From positions 124,001 to 188,000 of the forward strand of contig JASBVG010000009.1 in the NCBI GenBank assembly GCA_030147505.1: a stretch of 64,000 nucleotides of DNA, given 5' to 3'. The notes under the pieces were generated by a model that did no database searches, had not been told where the DNA came from, and saw only the letters and a program-made list of their open reading frames with translations. Both the position numbers and the translations under genes were made by a program. Of the stretch, positions 35,364 through 44,613 are shown in pieces; the stretch's first letter is position 1, and each line of letters begins with the position of its first letter. The stretch is from Tardiphaga sp. Lineage in GTDB: Bacteria; Pseudomonadota; Alphaproteobacteria; Rhizobiales; Xanthobacteraceae.

Positions 35364-37741
35364 GCTGCCGGCCTTTCCGCATCGCGCGCCGTGAGAATGG
35401 CCTCGACGATCCGCTTTGGCGTGATTGGTGAATGCAGCATCTCGGCGCCGAGGCCGCGCAGCGCGTCGTTGACGGCATTGCCGATCGCGGCAGGCGGTGC
35501 GATGGCGCCGCCTTCGCCGATGCCCTTGACGCCGAACTTGGTGTAGGGCGACGGCGTCTCCATGTGGTCCAGCCATGGCTCGGGGACTTCGGTCGGGCCA
35601 GGCAGGAGATAGTCGGCGAGGGTGGTGTTGAGCGGCTGGCCGGCGCGGTCGAACGGCATCTCCTCATAGAGCGCTGTGCCGATACCCTGGGCGAGGCCAC
35701 CATAGATCTGGCCGTCGACGATCATCGGATTGACCAGCACGCCGCCGTCCTCCACGATGACGTAGTCGAGGATCGCCACATCGCCGAGATCGGGATCGAC
35801 GGCGACAGTCACTGCATGGGCGGCATAGCTGAATGTGCCGGTGTCGCGCTTCGGCTTGTAACCAGAGGTGGCCTCGAGCCCGGCGGGGTCGACATCGCCC
35901 GGCAGATCCTGCGGGCGGCGATACCAGGTGTGCGCGATTTCCTTCAGCGTGACGCTGCCATTCGGCCCGCGGATCTCGCCATCCACCAGCACGACGCTGG
36001 CTTCGTCGACCTGCAGCAGCTTGGCGCCGATTTTTCGCGCACGCTCGGCGAGTTCGTGGCATGCGGTCGCAACCGCGCCGCCGGCCATCACCATGGCGCG
36101 CGATCCCCAGGTGCCAGTCGAGTAGGGTGTCATGGTCGTATCGCCATGCACGAGGCGGATTTTGGCGATGTCCACGCCAAGCAGTTCGTTGGCGACCTGC
36201 GCCATAGTGGTTTCCATGCCCTGGCCGTGTGAATGCACGCCAATGCGCAGTTCGAGCCCGCCATCGGGCGTCAGGCGCGCCGTGGCCTGCTCGTGGCCGG
36301 GCACCATGGGAATGCCCCAACCGGAATAGACCGACGTTCCATGAGCAGCCTGTTCGCAGTAGATCGACATGCCGACGCCAATCAGGCGACCATCGTCCTC
36401 GCCCTTTCGCTGGCGTGCGCGGATGCTGTCGATATCGATCTGTTCGAGCGCACGGCGCATCGCTTCCGGATAGTCGCCGCTGTCGAAATGCTTCTTGGTG
36501 ATGTTGTCGAATGGCATCTGCTCCGGCCCGGGCAGGTTACGCAGGCGCACATCTCCGGGTTCGAGCCCTGCTTCCGCTGCGACGAGATCGAGCATCAGTT
36601 CGAGCGCGAAGCAGACACCAGTGCGCGCCACGCCGCGATAGGGCAGGATCGGGCATTTGTTGGTCGCTACCGAAAATGTGCGGCAACGATAGGCCGGCAT
36701 CTTGTAGGGACCAGGCAGGATACTGACGACCTGCGCTGCCTCGAGACAGGCCGAGAAAGGATAGGATGAGTAAGCGCCGGAATCGACCAGTGCCTCGCAA
36801 TCGATGCCGCGCAGCGTGCCGTCGCGATCGGCATAGACGGTGATCTTGTAGAAGTGCTCGCGGCAGTTCGCCGCGGCCGTGAGGTGTTCGCGGCGATCCT
36901 CGATCCAGCGCACCGGGAAGCCGCGCTTCATGGTCAGCCACGACAGACACACTTCCTCGGGCAGCAGGATGCCCTTGTGTCCGAAGCCGCCGCCGACGTC
37001 GGGCGAGACGATCCTGATCTGTCCTTGATCCATCGCAAGGCAATCGGACAGGCCGTTGCGCACGATGTGCGGCATCTGGCTGCCCGAATAGAGCGTGAGC
37101 TGATCGAGACGATGATCGAATGTGGCAACGACACCACGACCTTCCAGCGGCGACATGCACTGCCGCGCGGTCGATATTTCGCGGGTCACCTTGATCGGCG
37201 CATCGAAAGCGGAGTCGATATTGGTTTCGAAGAAGCTTTCGAGGAAGACATTGTCGCCCCAGTGCTCATGCACCAGCGGGGCGCCCGGTTCGAGCGCCTT
37301 GCGCATGTCGTAGACGGCGGGAAGCTCTTCGAGATCGAGCGTGACGGAGGCTGCAATGTCTTCCGCCTCCGCGCGGGTCGGTGCCACGCACATGGCGATC
37401 AACTCGCCGACCTGGCGCACTTTGCCGGTGGCGAGGATCGGTTGATCGGAAACCTTGAAGCCGGTGAGGGATGTTACGGCGCGGATCGGCTTGACGCCGA
37501 CCAGGTCCTCGGCCGTAAACACCACGTCGCGATAGCGCTCGGGAACATGAATGCCCTTGATGCGTGCATGGGCGAGAGGGCTACGCACGAAAGCAACGTC
37601 CTGCAATCCAGCCAGCCGGATGTCGCCGACGAATTGCCCGCGGCCGCGCATCAGACGGTCATCCTCCTTGCGGGGCACGCGCGCGCCGACACCCTGCCGT
37701 GAGGCAGGACTGGCTGGCGCGATATCTCGCTCGTTGCGCAT
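35360..37741 (-). CDS. Molybdenum hydroxylase large (molybdopterin) subunit, XDH/CoxL superfamily
   Basis: Hydroxylates a C-H of the substrate with oxygen from water at a Mo-cytosine or Mo-pyranopterin centre. Seen: 793 residues from ATG 37741 (CGGAG ahead; TTG 37777 is an alternative). Blocks are GVGARVPRKEDDRLMRGRGQFVGDI, quoted in part, GGGFGHKG, PYRGVARTGVCF and the catalytic GIGEGGAIAPP near the end. The CO dehydrogenase signature AYRCSFR is absent; PYRGVART marks the broader family acting on aromatics, heterocycles or aldehydes. The substrate is unknown. Confidence 0.9.
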   Translation of the reverse strand: MRNERDIAPASPASRQGVGARVPRKEDDRLMRGRGQFVGDIRLAGLQDVAFVRSPLAHARIKGIHVPERYRDVVFTAEDLVGVKPIRAVTSLTGFKVSDQPILATGKVRQVGELIAMCVAPTRAEAEDIAASVTLDLEELPAVYDMRKALEPGAPLVHEHWGDNVFLESFFETNIDSAFDAPIKVTREISTARQCMSPLEGRGVVATFDHRLDQLTLYSGSQMPHIVRNGLSDCLAMDQGQIRIVSPDVGGGFGHKGILLPEEVCLSWLTMKRGFPVRWIEDRREHLTAAANCREHFYKITVYADRDGTLRGIDCEALVDSGAYSSYPFSACLEAAQVVSILPGPYKMPAYRCRTFSVATNKCPILPYRGVARTGVCFALELMLDLVAAEAGLEPGDVRLRNLPGPEQMPFDNITKKHFDSGDYPEAMRRALEQIDIDSIRARQRKGEDDGRLIGVGMSIYCEQAAHGTSVYSGWGIPMVPGHEQATARLTPDGGLELRIGVHSHGQGMETTMAQVANELLGVDIAKIRLVHGDTTMTPYSTGTWGSRAMVMAGGAVATACHELAERARKIGAKLLQVDEASVVLVDGEIRGPNGSVTLKEIAHTWYRRPQDLPGDVDPAGLEATSGYKPKRDTGTFSYAAHAVTVAVDPDLGDVAILDYVIVEDGGVLVNPMIVDGQIYGGLAQGIGTALYEEMPFDRAGQPLNTTLADYLLPGPTEVPEPWLDHMETPSPYTKFGVKGIGEGGAIAPPAAIGNAVNDALRGLGAEMLHSPITPKRIVEAILTARDAERPAA

Positions 37742-37780
37742 CGACAGACTCCGATTATCTTTCGGTTCGACCTGCAAAGC

Positions 37781-39058
37781 TCAGGCCGCGACAGCCTGAG
37801 GCAGGATCGGAGCGATGGCGTCGTAGCGAACGCCGCTGCGCATGCAGAAGACCGGCTGCAGCAGGCCTTCGGAGACAGTCTTGGTGTCTTCATTGTCGCG
37901 CAGGACGAACTTGCCCGGGATCTGCGAGATCACCGAAACATCGGCATCCATGCCGACTTTCAGCGAACCGATCTTGTCGGACAGGCCGACCATCTTCGCC
38001 GGGTTCGACGTCACCATCGGAACCACCTGTTCGAGCGTCAGGCCGAGCGCCATCATCGAACTCATCGCCTGCACGAGGCTGAATTTGGCCTGGCCCTTGA
38101 ACGGATGGTTCTCGTCGTCCTGATGCTCGTCGGGTGTGCCCGCAGGAGCGGGCACTTCGGTGTTGTAACCGTGGATGTCGGCGCCGAGCGTATTCGGCAC
38201 GATTCCGGCAGCGATCGCCTTTTTGGCGAGGCGATAGGAGAAGTGGCTGCCGTGGCCGACATCGATCTTGAGACCGCGATTGATCGCCGCCTGGATCACC
38301 GGATGCACCTCGCCCTCGCGATTGACGAAACCGCCGGGATGCCGCGTGAACGGATGCGCAAGCACGTCACCTTCCTTGAGCAATGGGATCACGCGCTCGA
38401 GGATCGTATCGACATCCTCGCCATTGGTGCCGCTTTCCGGCAGGCCCCACAGCTGGCCGAAATGCACATAGACCGGTAGCTCGGCGCGCTTGCCGATTTC
38501 CGCCGCCATCTCGATCACGCGAATGCCCCAGCGTGCAAAGCCGCCGATCTCGGCATGCGCCTTGATCCCGCGCACGAGATCGCGGTTGGCGACTGCTGAT
38601 TTCACCGTCGCATCGATATCGACGCAATCGGGGCTGTAGAGATTGGGATAGAAGTGACCTTCGAGCCCGCCGACGAGATAGGCGGAGAGAAATGCGTAAA
38701 CCCTGGATTTGGCGGGCTCCGCGATGAAATGACGGAAGCCGGGCAGGGTCATGCAGGACGGGCCGCCCTGGTCGATCAGCGTAGTCACGCCGGACTGTAC
38801 GCCGACCATGTCCGGATTCATGCCGAAGCGGCCGGAGACATATTGAAAGACGTGGCCATGGGTATCGATCAGGCCGGGCAGCACCAGCTTGCCGGTGACG
38901 TCGATCACCTCGCGCGCGCTGGTCGGCAGAATGTCGAACTGCACTGCGGCGATCCTGCCGCCCCGAATGGCGACATCCTTCATGCTGTCGACACCGGCGG
39001 CTGGATCGATGACGCGGCCGCCGCGCAGCAGGATGTCGTATGAGGCAGTAACGGACAT
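37781..39058 (-). CDS. Amidohydrolase-superfamily metallohydrolase (deacetylase/dihydroorotase-like)
   Basis: Seen: 425 residues from ATG 39058 (frame open to 39127). Metal-binding motif GLIDTHGHVFQ near residue 66 and later histidines HAEIGG, YVHFGQ, AHPFTRH and DVGHGSHFSY. The C-terminal part (NPAKMVGLSDKIGSLKVGMDADVSVI) is the typical end of the cyclic amidohydrolase family. Likely reactions are opening of a lactam, imide or hydantoin ring or removal of an N-acyl group. First gene of the long unit, 40 bases before the large subunit and divergent from marR, so it probably works directly before or after the hydroxylation. Confidence 0.86.
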   Translation of the reverse strand: MSVTASYDILLRGGRVIDPAAGVDSMKDVAIRGGRIAAVQFDILPTSAREVIDVTGKLVLPGLIDTHGHVFQYVSGRFGMNPDMVGVQSGVTTLIDQGGPSCMTLPGFRHFIAEPAKSRVYAFLSAYLVGGLEGHFYPNLYSPDCVDIDATVKSAVANRDLVRGIKAHAEIGGFARWGIRVIEMAAEIGKRAELPVYVHFGQLWGLPESGTNGEDVDTILERVIPLLKEGDVLAHPFTRHPGGFVNREGEVHPVIQAAINRGLKIDVGHGSHFSYRLAKKAIAAGIVPNTLGADIHGYNTEVPAPAGTPDEHQDDENHPFKGQAKFSLVQAMSSMMALGLTLEQVVPMVTSNPAKMVGLSDKIGSLKVGMDADVSVISQIPGKFVLRDNEDTKTVSEGLLQPVFCMRSGVRYDAIAPILPQAVAA

Positions 39059-39114
39059 GATCGGTCTCCAGAATTTATCGTGCTTGTGTCTTCCGGATTT
39101 TCTCACGCACCGGA

Positions 39115-39138
39115 AAATACGAAGCATGCTTCGTATTT
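39115..39138. promoter_or_regulatory. Perfect 24-base palindrome, MarR operator candidate
   Basis: Each half reads AAATACGAAGCA (and its complement), 12 bases, with no spacer or mismatch; the centre is GCATGC. It lies between the amidohydrolase start at 39058 and the marR start at 39164. Known: MarR regulators bind dyads of this kind in the gap between themselves and their target. Binding here would block both promoters. Perfect length of 24 is unlikely by chance. Confidence 0.75.
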
Positions 39139-39163
39139 GACTAAAGCAAGGGGCGTGCCATTA

Positions 39164-39706
39164 TTGACCAAACGCAATTTGCCGGCGCTGGCCGGTCGCG
39201 GGAGATGCAAGTTGTCGGCAAAGAAAACGACGCGCGGTGGTGCTGCGCACAAACCCTGGCCACTCGAACAAAGGCCGGGCTATCTGATCCGACGGTTGCA
39301 TCAGATCCATGTGGCTCTCTTTCAGGAAGCCTGCGCCGATTTCGAAATGACGCCGCTGCAATACAGTCTGCTGTCGGCGCTCGCGGTGCGGGGAACCGTC
39401 GATCAGACCAGCTTAGCCGCTGATATTGCTCTGGATCGGACGACCACCACGGGCGCGCTGAAGCGCCTTGAGGCTCGCAGACTGGTCGGGCGGTCGGTGA
39501 GCGACGATGATCGACGTGCGCGCGTCTGCAAGCTGACGGCTGCCGGGGCATCGCTGCTGAACAAGATCGAGGGCGCAGCGCGCGAGGCCCATCGCGAGAC
39601 GCTGGCGCCGCTCAGCCGAGCGGAGCAGGAACTCTTTCTCGCAATGATGCAGCGCATTGTGGCCGATCAAGCGGACCGTATGCGTGGTTCCGAGGCGCCG
39701 ATCTGA
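39164..39706 (+). CDS. MarR-family transcriptional regulator
   Basis: Seen: 180 residues. The winged-helix domain is AADIALDRTTTTGALKRLEARRLVGRSVSDDDRRARVCKLTAAG, quoted in part, at about 85-150. The frame opens at 39080, but that start would put the operator inside the gene; TTG 39164 has AAGGGG about 10 bases ahead and is chosen, while GTG 39155 is possible. The N-terminus up to about residue 35 is basic and probably disordered. Divergent from the amidohydrolase. The effector is likely the aromatic substrate of the cluster. Confidence 0.85.
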   Translation: MTKRNLPALAGRGRCKLSAKKTTRGGAAHKPWPLEQRPGYLIRRLHQIHVALFQEACADFEMTPLQYSLLSALAVRGTVDQTSLAADIALDRTTTTGALKRLEARRLVGRSVSDDDRRARVCKLTAAGASLLNKIEGAAREAHRETLAPLSRAEQELFLAMMQRIVADQADRMRGSEAPI

Positions 39707-39990
39707 CCAAGCGACTCTTTGGAATGATTAAAAATTGGTCGCGGCTGTCGCGGATTCGTGCACGTGCGCAGCGGACTGAGCTCGGTTCAGTACTCACTTG
39801 AATATGGTCGGGACGGATACATCCCGTCGCGCTTGAAAAATGCAACAAGTTCAATAGCGTCGGTCGCGAGTTAGGCGGTCCCGTCTCTTTCGCCGATTTG
39901 CAATCCGACATATTGAATTCGCTGAATGAGGATGCGATTTCACTCGGCCAAGTGAAATGTTGCATATCGGGCAGCAGCGGTGGACAGATT

Positions 39991-40350
39991 ATGGATCGGA
40001 ACGACAAGCTTTATGGGCTTTGGCGCGAGCAGGGTGGGGCCTGTTTTTATTGCGATGGCCCGACATTCGTTATCGATCGCGAATCCAAGGATGCGGCGCG
40101 GCGCCGTTTGCGGATTGAAGTCGGCGTTTCAGGCGCCGGCAAGCATCTCAATCAGCACGTTGCCACGATCGACGGTGCGACGAAGGCGATGGTGTGCAAA
40201 TTCTGTAATTGCAGTCGCGAGGGCAAAAGTCCCGCCGCCCATCGCAGAGCTATCCAGTCGATTGTCGCAGCCGACCAGCATCCCGTAAATCGTCTGATCG
40301 AGGTGTATGGCGATGGGCGTCTGTCGTGGCGATTGGTCGGCGGCAACTGA
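39991..40350 (+). CDS. Small HNH-like cysteine-rich protein
   Basis: Seen: 119 residues from ATG 39991 (frame open to 39898). The spacing fits an HNH/treble-clef fold: C18-x2-C21 (CFYC), a histidine in NQHVATIDGA at about 56 and C69-x2-C72 followed by N (VCKFCNCSREGK). The first histidine of the classical HNH motif (D/E-H) is replaced by Q-H, so nuclease activity is uncertain. No neighbouring methylase or toxin partner. Preceded by 284 bases without a gene. Confidence 0.6.
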   Translation: MDRNDKLYGLWREQGGACFYCDGPTFVIDRESKDAARRRLRIEVGVSGAGKHLNQHVATIDGATKAMVCKFCNCSREGKSPAAHRRAIQSIVAADQHPVNRLIEVYGDGRLSWRLVGGN

Positions 40351-40368
40351 GGGCGTGGCCGTCAGCAT

Positions 40369-41286
40369 CTACCGTCGACGCCAGTATTGCCAAGGCGGCG
40401 GATCGGGAAACTCGGCTTTCAGAAAGTCGAGAAACACGCGCACGCGGTTACTCAACAGACGCCGGCTTTGATACACGGCATAAATCGGGTGTTCTTCAGG
40501 GCATTGATGCTCGGGAAATAGTTCGACCAGCCGGCCTTGCGCGAGGTCGTCGGCGATCTGGGTCTCGATCAATCGCACGATGCCGAGGCCGGCGCGAGCG
40601 AATTGGATCAAGACAGAGGCCTGGTTCGAGCGGATACGGCTTTTGACGGAAAGCGGAGCGGATAGGCCGTCATCGCCGCGAACTGTCCATGTGCTTGCGG
40701 CAATCGACGCGTGAAAATTGAGGCAGGCGTGTTGCGCCAGTTCGCGCGGATGCGACGGAGCGCCGTGCGCGGCAAGATAATCTGGCGACGCACAGATGAT
40801 CCAGCGCGTCGTCGTGAAACGAGTTGCCACCAGTGAACTGTCACTGAGGTGGCCAACATGGATCGTCACGTCAGTGCCTTCGTCGAGTAAGGGGCCCGGA
40901 TCGATCCGTAGTTGAAGCTCGACCTGCAGGTTGGGATGAGCGCGGCAGAAATCAGGGAGTTTCTGGGCAAGCACTGTCTGGCCGAAAATCGGCATCGAGC
41001 GGATGCGCAGGGTCTCGTGGCCAAGCTTGCCGTTGAACACGGTGGCGTCCGCGGCTTCCACGGCTTCGATGGCGGAACGGGCTGCCTGATAGAACAGCTC
41101 TCCCTCGGGTGTCATCACGATGTTGCGGTGCGCACGGCGAAACAGAAGCGCGCCGACGCGCTCTTCCAGGCGCGAGATCAATTTGCTGACCGCCGATGGT
41201 GTAATCGCGAGGTTTCGCGCTGCAGCGGAGAAGCTGCCGTCCTCCGCCGCTCTCACGAAAACCAGCATCTCGGTGTAACGGTTCAC
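40369..41286 (-). CDS. LysR-family transcriptional regulator
   Basis: Seen: 305 residues from GTG 41286 (AGAAG ahead). The N-terminal helix-turn-helix reads MLVFVRAAEDGSFSAAARNLAITPSAVSKLISRLE in part, with SAAARNLAITPSAVSKLISR. The C-terminus has the typical HPIYAVYQSRRLLSNRVRVFLDFL. It is divergent from the Baeyer-Villiger monooxygenase, 135 bases away, and is its probable regulator. No clear T-N11-A pair was located. Confidence 0.87.
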   Translation of the reverse strand: MNRYTEMLVFVRAAEDGSFSAAARNLAITPSAVSKLISRLEERVGALLFRRAHRNIVMTPEGELFYQAARSAIEAVEAADATVFNGKLGHETLRIRSMPIFGQTVLAQKLPDFCRAHPNLQVELQLRIDPGPLLDEGTDVTIHVGHLSDSSLVATRFTTTRWIICASPDYLAAHGAPSHPRELAQHACLNFHASIAASTWTVRGDDGLSAPLSVKSRIRSNQASVLIQFARAGLGIVRLIETQIADDLAQGRLVELFPEHQCPEEHPIYAVYQSRRLLSNRVRVFLDFLKAEFPDPPPWQYWRRR

Positions 41287-41421
41287 GTCTTCTCTTGTGA
41301 CCAGAATTCACATCAGGTTTGAACGATAGAGTATGGAAAGCCATCCAGCAAATCTCTAGCCTTCGCTTCAATCGGATGCGGCACGCCGTGGCCGCCAAGA
41401 AAACGAAACGGGAGATAAGCC

Positions 41422-43059
41422 TTGGCCATCAAGGAGAGCACCGCATCTGCGGTGAATGCTGCGCCGCGTCAATTTGACGCCATTATCATTGGCGCCGGCT
41501 TTTCCGGCCTCTATCAACTGCACAAATTGCGCGACGATCTCGGTTTGAATGCGGTGGTACTGGAGAAAGCCGATGGCATCGGCGGCACCTGGTACTGGAA
41601 CCGCTATCCCGGCGCGCGATGCGACTCCGAGAGCTACTATTACTGTTACTCCTTCAACAAGGAGATCGAGCAGGAGTGGAGTTGGAGCGAGCGCTATCCC
41701 GAACATCCGGAGATCAGAAAATATCTGAACTTCGTGGCTGACAAGCTCGATCTCAAGCGCAACGTCAGTCTGAATACGGAAGTCACGTCCGCTACATTTG
41801 ATGATGCCGAGAATATCTGGACCGTGCAGACCAGGAGCGGCGAGATCTTCTCGGCGCCGTTCCTCATTACTGCGGTCGGGTGTCTCTCGACGGCCAATAT
41901 TCCGAAAATGAAAGGTCTCGAGACATTCGAGGGCCAGTGGTACCATACCGGCCTGTGGCCGCATGAAGGCGTCAACTTTGCGGGCAAACGGGTCGGCCAG
42001 ATTGGTACCGGATCGACGGGCATTCAGGCTGCGCCCGTCATTGCCGAGGAGGCCAAACATCTCACGGTGTTTCAGCGCACCGCCAATTACAGCATCCCGG
42101 CCCGCAACGGTCCGGTGACGACCGAGGACGTCAGGCATACCCGCGAAAACTACGACGAGATCTGGCGACTCGCGCGTGCCGGCACCAACGGTCATCCGTT
42201 CACCATTTCGGCGCAGTCGGCACTGTCAGTGTCCGACGCCGAGCGACAGGACATCTATGAGAAGGCATGGGAGCGCGGCGGATTACGTTTTCGCGCATCT
42301 TTCTCGGACGTCCTGCAAAATGCCGATGCAAACCTTACAGCGTCGAACTTCCTCCGCAGCAAGATCAAGGAGGTGGTAAAAGATCCCGCCATCGCAGAGA
42401 TGCTGACGCCCTATGATCATGGCTTTGCTACCAAGCGCCCGCCGATCGACAGCGGCTATTTTGAGGCTTTCAATCGCGACAACGTGCTGCTGGTCGACAT
42501 CAAAGCGGAGCCGATCGTCGAGATCACCCCGAGGGGGATTCGCACCGCGAAGCGGGAATACGAGCTCGATATCATCGTCTTCGCTACCGGCTTCGATGCG
42601 CTGACGGGCCCCCTTGTCAATCTCAACATCTGCGGCAGCAACGGCGCCAAGTTGAAGGACGAGTGGTCGGCGGGGCCGCGGACATATCTCGGATTGCAAT
42701 CGCCGAAATTCCCGAACCTGTTTACCATCACCGGCCCCGGCAGTCCGTCGGTGCTATGCAATATGCCGATCGCCATCGAGCAGCACGTGAACTGGATTAC
42801 TGATTGCATTCGCGCGATGCGCGCCAATGGGCAAAAGCGCATCGAGGCTGACGTGGATTCGACGGAAAAATGGGTCGCACACGTGAACGAAGCTGCCGAC
42901 GCGACCCTGCTGCCGATGGCCAGTTCCTCGTGGTATCTCGGCGCCAATGTGCCCGGCAAGCCGCGTGTCTTCATGCCCTATGCCGGCGGGTTCGCACGTT
43001 ACGCCGCAATTTGCGACGATGTCGCACAGAGTGGCTATCGCGGTTTTTCGCTGAGTTAA
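41422..43059 (+). CDS. Baeyer-Villiger monooxygenase (FAD/NADPH, class B flavoprotein)
   Basis: Converts ketones to esters or lactones with NADPH and oxygen. Seen: 545 residues from TTG 41422 with GGGAG ahead. Two Rossmann motifs, GAGFSG at 24-29 and GTGSTG at 195-200, flank the exact Baeyer-Villiger fingerprint F-x-G-x3-H-x3-W-P at 169-180 (FEGQWYHTGLWP). WYWNRYPGARCDSESYYY is typical of cyclohexanone-type enzymes. It starts a plus-strand unit with an importer and two dehydrogenases, so a cyclic or aromatic ketone pathway is inferred. No lactone hydrolase is nearby. Confidence 0.93.
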   Translation: MAIKESTASAVNAAPRQFDAIIIGAGFSGLYQLHKLRDDLGLNAVVLEKADGIGGTWYWNRYPGARCDSESYYYCYSFNKEIEQEWSWSERYPEHPEIRKYLNFVADKLDLKRNVSLNTEVTSATFDDAENIWTVQTRSGEIFSAPFLITAVGCLSTANIPKMKGLETFEGQWYHTGLWPHEGVNFAGKRVGQIGTGSTGIQAAPVIAEEAKHLTVFQRTANYSIPARNGPVTTEDVRHTRENYDEIWRLARAGTNGHPFTISAQSALSVSDAERQDIYEKAWERGGLRFRASFSDVLQNADANLTASNFLRSKIKEVVKDPAIAEMLTPYDHGFATKRPPIDSGYFEAFNRDNVLLVDIKAEPIVEITPRGIRTAKREYELDIIVFATGFDALTGPLVNLNICGSNGAKLKDEWSAGPRTYLGLQSPKFPNLFTITGPGSPSVLCNMPIAIEQHVNWITDCIRAMRANGQKRIEADVDSTEKWVAHVNEAADATLLPMASSSWYLGANVPGKPRVFMPYAGGFARYAAICDDVAQSGYRGFSLS

Positions 43060-43222
43060 CTGCCGAGTGTTCGAAAGTCTGTTGGACAGCACGCCGTTCG
43101 TGCGGCACGATTGCAAGAGAGGTGATCACGCTAGGAAAGGAAGCGAACGGACTACGACGCTGATTTCAGAAAAAATAAAATCTGTACCGGCAAAGCCGGA
43201 CATCAAAATCAGGGAGGGTTCA

Positions 43223-44485
43223 ATGACAATGACGACGAAGGGGATTTCGCGCCGACGTGTCCTCAAGAGCGCCGGTGCTCTTGTGGGGGTGGCCGCATTC
43301 GGAACGCCGCACATCGCAGGCGCACAGGCCAAGGTGATCAAGATCGGCTTGCCCACCATCCTGTCCGGACGTGTGGCAATCCTCGGCACGTCCAGCCGGT
43401 TTGCAGTTCAACTCGCCTTCAACCAGATCAACGAAGCCGGCGGCATCAATGGCCGCAAATTCGAGGTCGTGGATCGCGATTCCAAGGGGCGGCCCGACGA
43501 AGCCGCCAAGGTGACGCGTGATCTGATCAACAATGATGGCTGCGACATCATCATCGACGGTGAAGCGTCGTCGGGTAGCTTCGCCGTGCATGAGGTTGTG
43601 CGCGATCTCGGTATTCTCTGTCTTCACACCTGCAGCGAAACCTCCTCGCTGACGGCGGATCCGAAGCTGTTTGCCAAGAACGTTTTCCGCTGCGCGCGGC
43701 AGGGCATCCATGATGCCGTCGCCGGCGGCAGCTACGCTGCGACGATCGCCAAGGAGAAGGGCCTCAAGAAATGGGCGACCTGTTCCCCTGACTATGCTTA
43801 CGGCCGCGATAATACCGCCGAATTCTTGCAATACGCGAAACTGTTCGAGCCCTCAATCGAGGTGGTCGATCAGCTCTGGCCCAAACTGTTCGCGCCTGAC
43901 TACACCGAGAGCATCACCAAACTGATGCAGGTGAAGCCGCAGGCGGTGTATTCCGCGCTGTGGGGCGGCGATCTCGTCGCATTCATCGAGCAGTCGAACC
44001 TGTATCGCGTCTTCCAGAGCATCGCCTACTTCTCCGGTGGTCTCGGCGATCCGCCGGTGCTCAGCTCGATCAAGAACCTGCCGCAAGGGCTCAATACGGC
44101 GTATCGCTACAACAAGAGCTTCCCGAGTTCGCCTGAAAACACGGCGTTCTGCGATGCTTATGTGAAAGTCGCGCCGCACGAGCCGACCAATTGGGCGTGG
44201 CAAAACTATGCGGCATCTCAGTTCATCATCGAGGCGCTGCGTCGCACGAATGGCAGTACGGACAGTTCTGCCCTTGCCAAGGAAATCTCCGGTATGACCG
44301 TGAAGCTGCCATTTGGCGGCAGTGGCATCACCATGCGCGACAGTGATCACACTATCATCAATTACCCGGTGGCGTGGGGCAAGACGGTCAGCAAGTCGCC
44401 TTGGGTCGTCGACTATGTCGACACCGAATGGTCGAAGATCATCGAGATCGAGAAGCGGTGGAAGAAGGAGAAGGGTTACGCCTGA
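43223..44485 (+). CDS. ABC transporter substrate-binding protein, LivK-like, Tat-exported
   Basis: Seen: 420 residues from ATG 43223 with AGGGAGGG ahead. A twin-arginine signal (SRRRVLKSAGALVGVAAFG) precedes the binding domain KIGLPTILSGRVAILGTSSRF. It is longer and more like the urea or aromatic-acid binding group than LivK. Tat export is unusual in this family. With the next four genes it forms a full importer, probably for the ketone or alcohol substrate. A 163-base gap separates it from the monooxygenase. Confidence 0.88.
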   Translation: MTMTTKGISRRRVLKSAGALVGVAAFGTPHIAGAQAKVIKIGLPTILSGRVAILGTSSRFAVQLAFNQINEAGGINGRKFEVVDRDSKGRPDEAAKVTRDLINNDGCDIIIDGEASSGSFAVHEVVRDLGILCLHTCSETSSLTADPKLFAKNVFRCARQGIHDAVAGGSYAATIAKEKGLKKWATCSPDYAYGRDNTAEFLQYAKLFEPSIEVVDQLWPKLFAPDYTESITKLMQVKPQAVYSALWGGDLVAFIEQSNLYRVFQSIAYFSGGLGDPPVLSSIKNLPQGLNTAYRYNKSFPSSPENTAFCDAYVKVAPHEPTNWAWQNYAASQFIIEALRRTNGSTDSSALAKEISGMTVKLPFGGSGITMRDSDHTIINYPVAWGKTVSKSPWVVDYVDTEWSKIIEIEKRWKKEKGYA

Positions 44486-44613
44486 GCTCCGCAGACGGGG
44501 CCGGCCTGACGCAGGCCGGCCATGCCATTCCGTCGGAAATCCGGTTCGGCGCCCGCGGCGACCGGACATGCTTGCTCAGACCATTGAAGGTCAGACGACC
44601 AAAGGACCGCGTT

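Noticed and set aside
33331-37741. Aerobic CO dehydrogenase (coxMSL)
   Set aside because: The operon order and subunits resemble it, but the large subunit lacks the CO-specific AYRCSFR loop and an amidohydrolase and importer accompany it.
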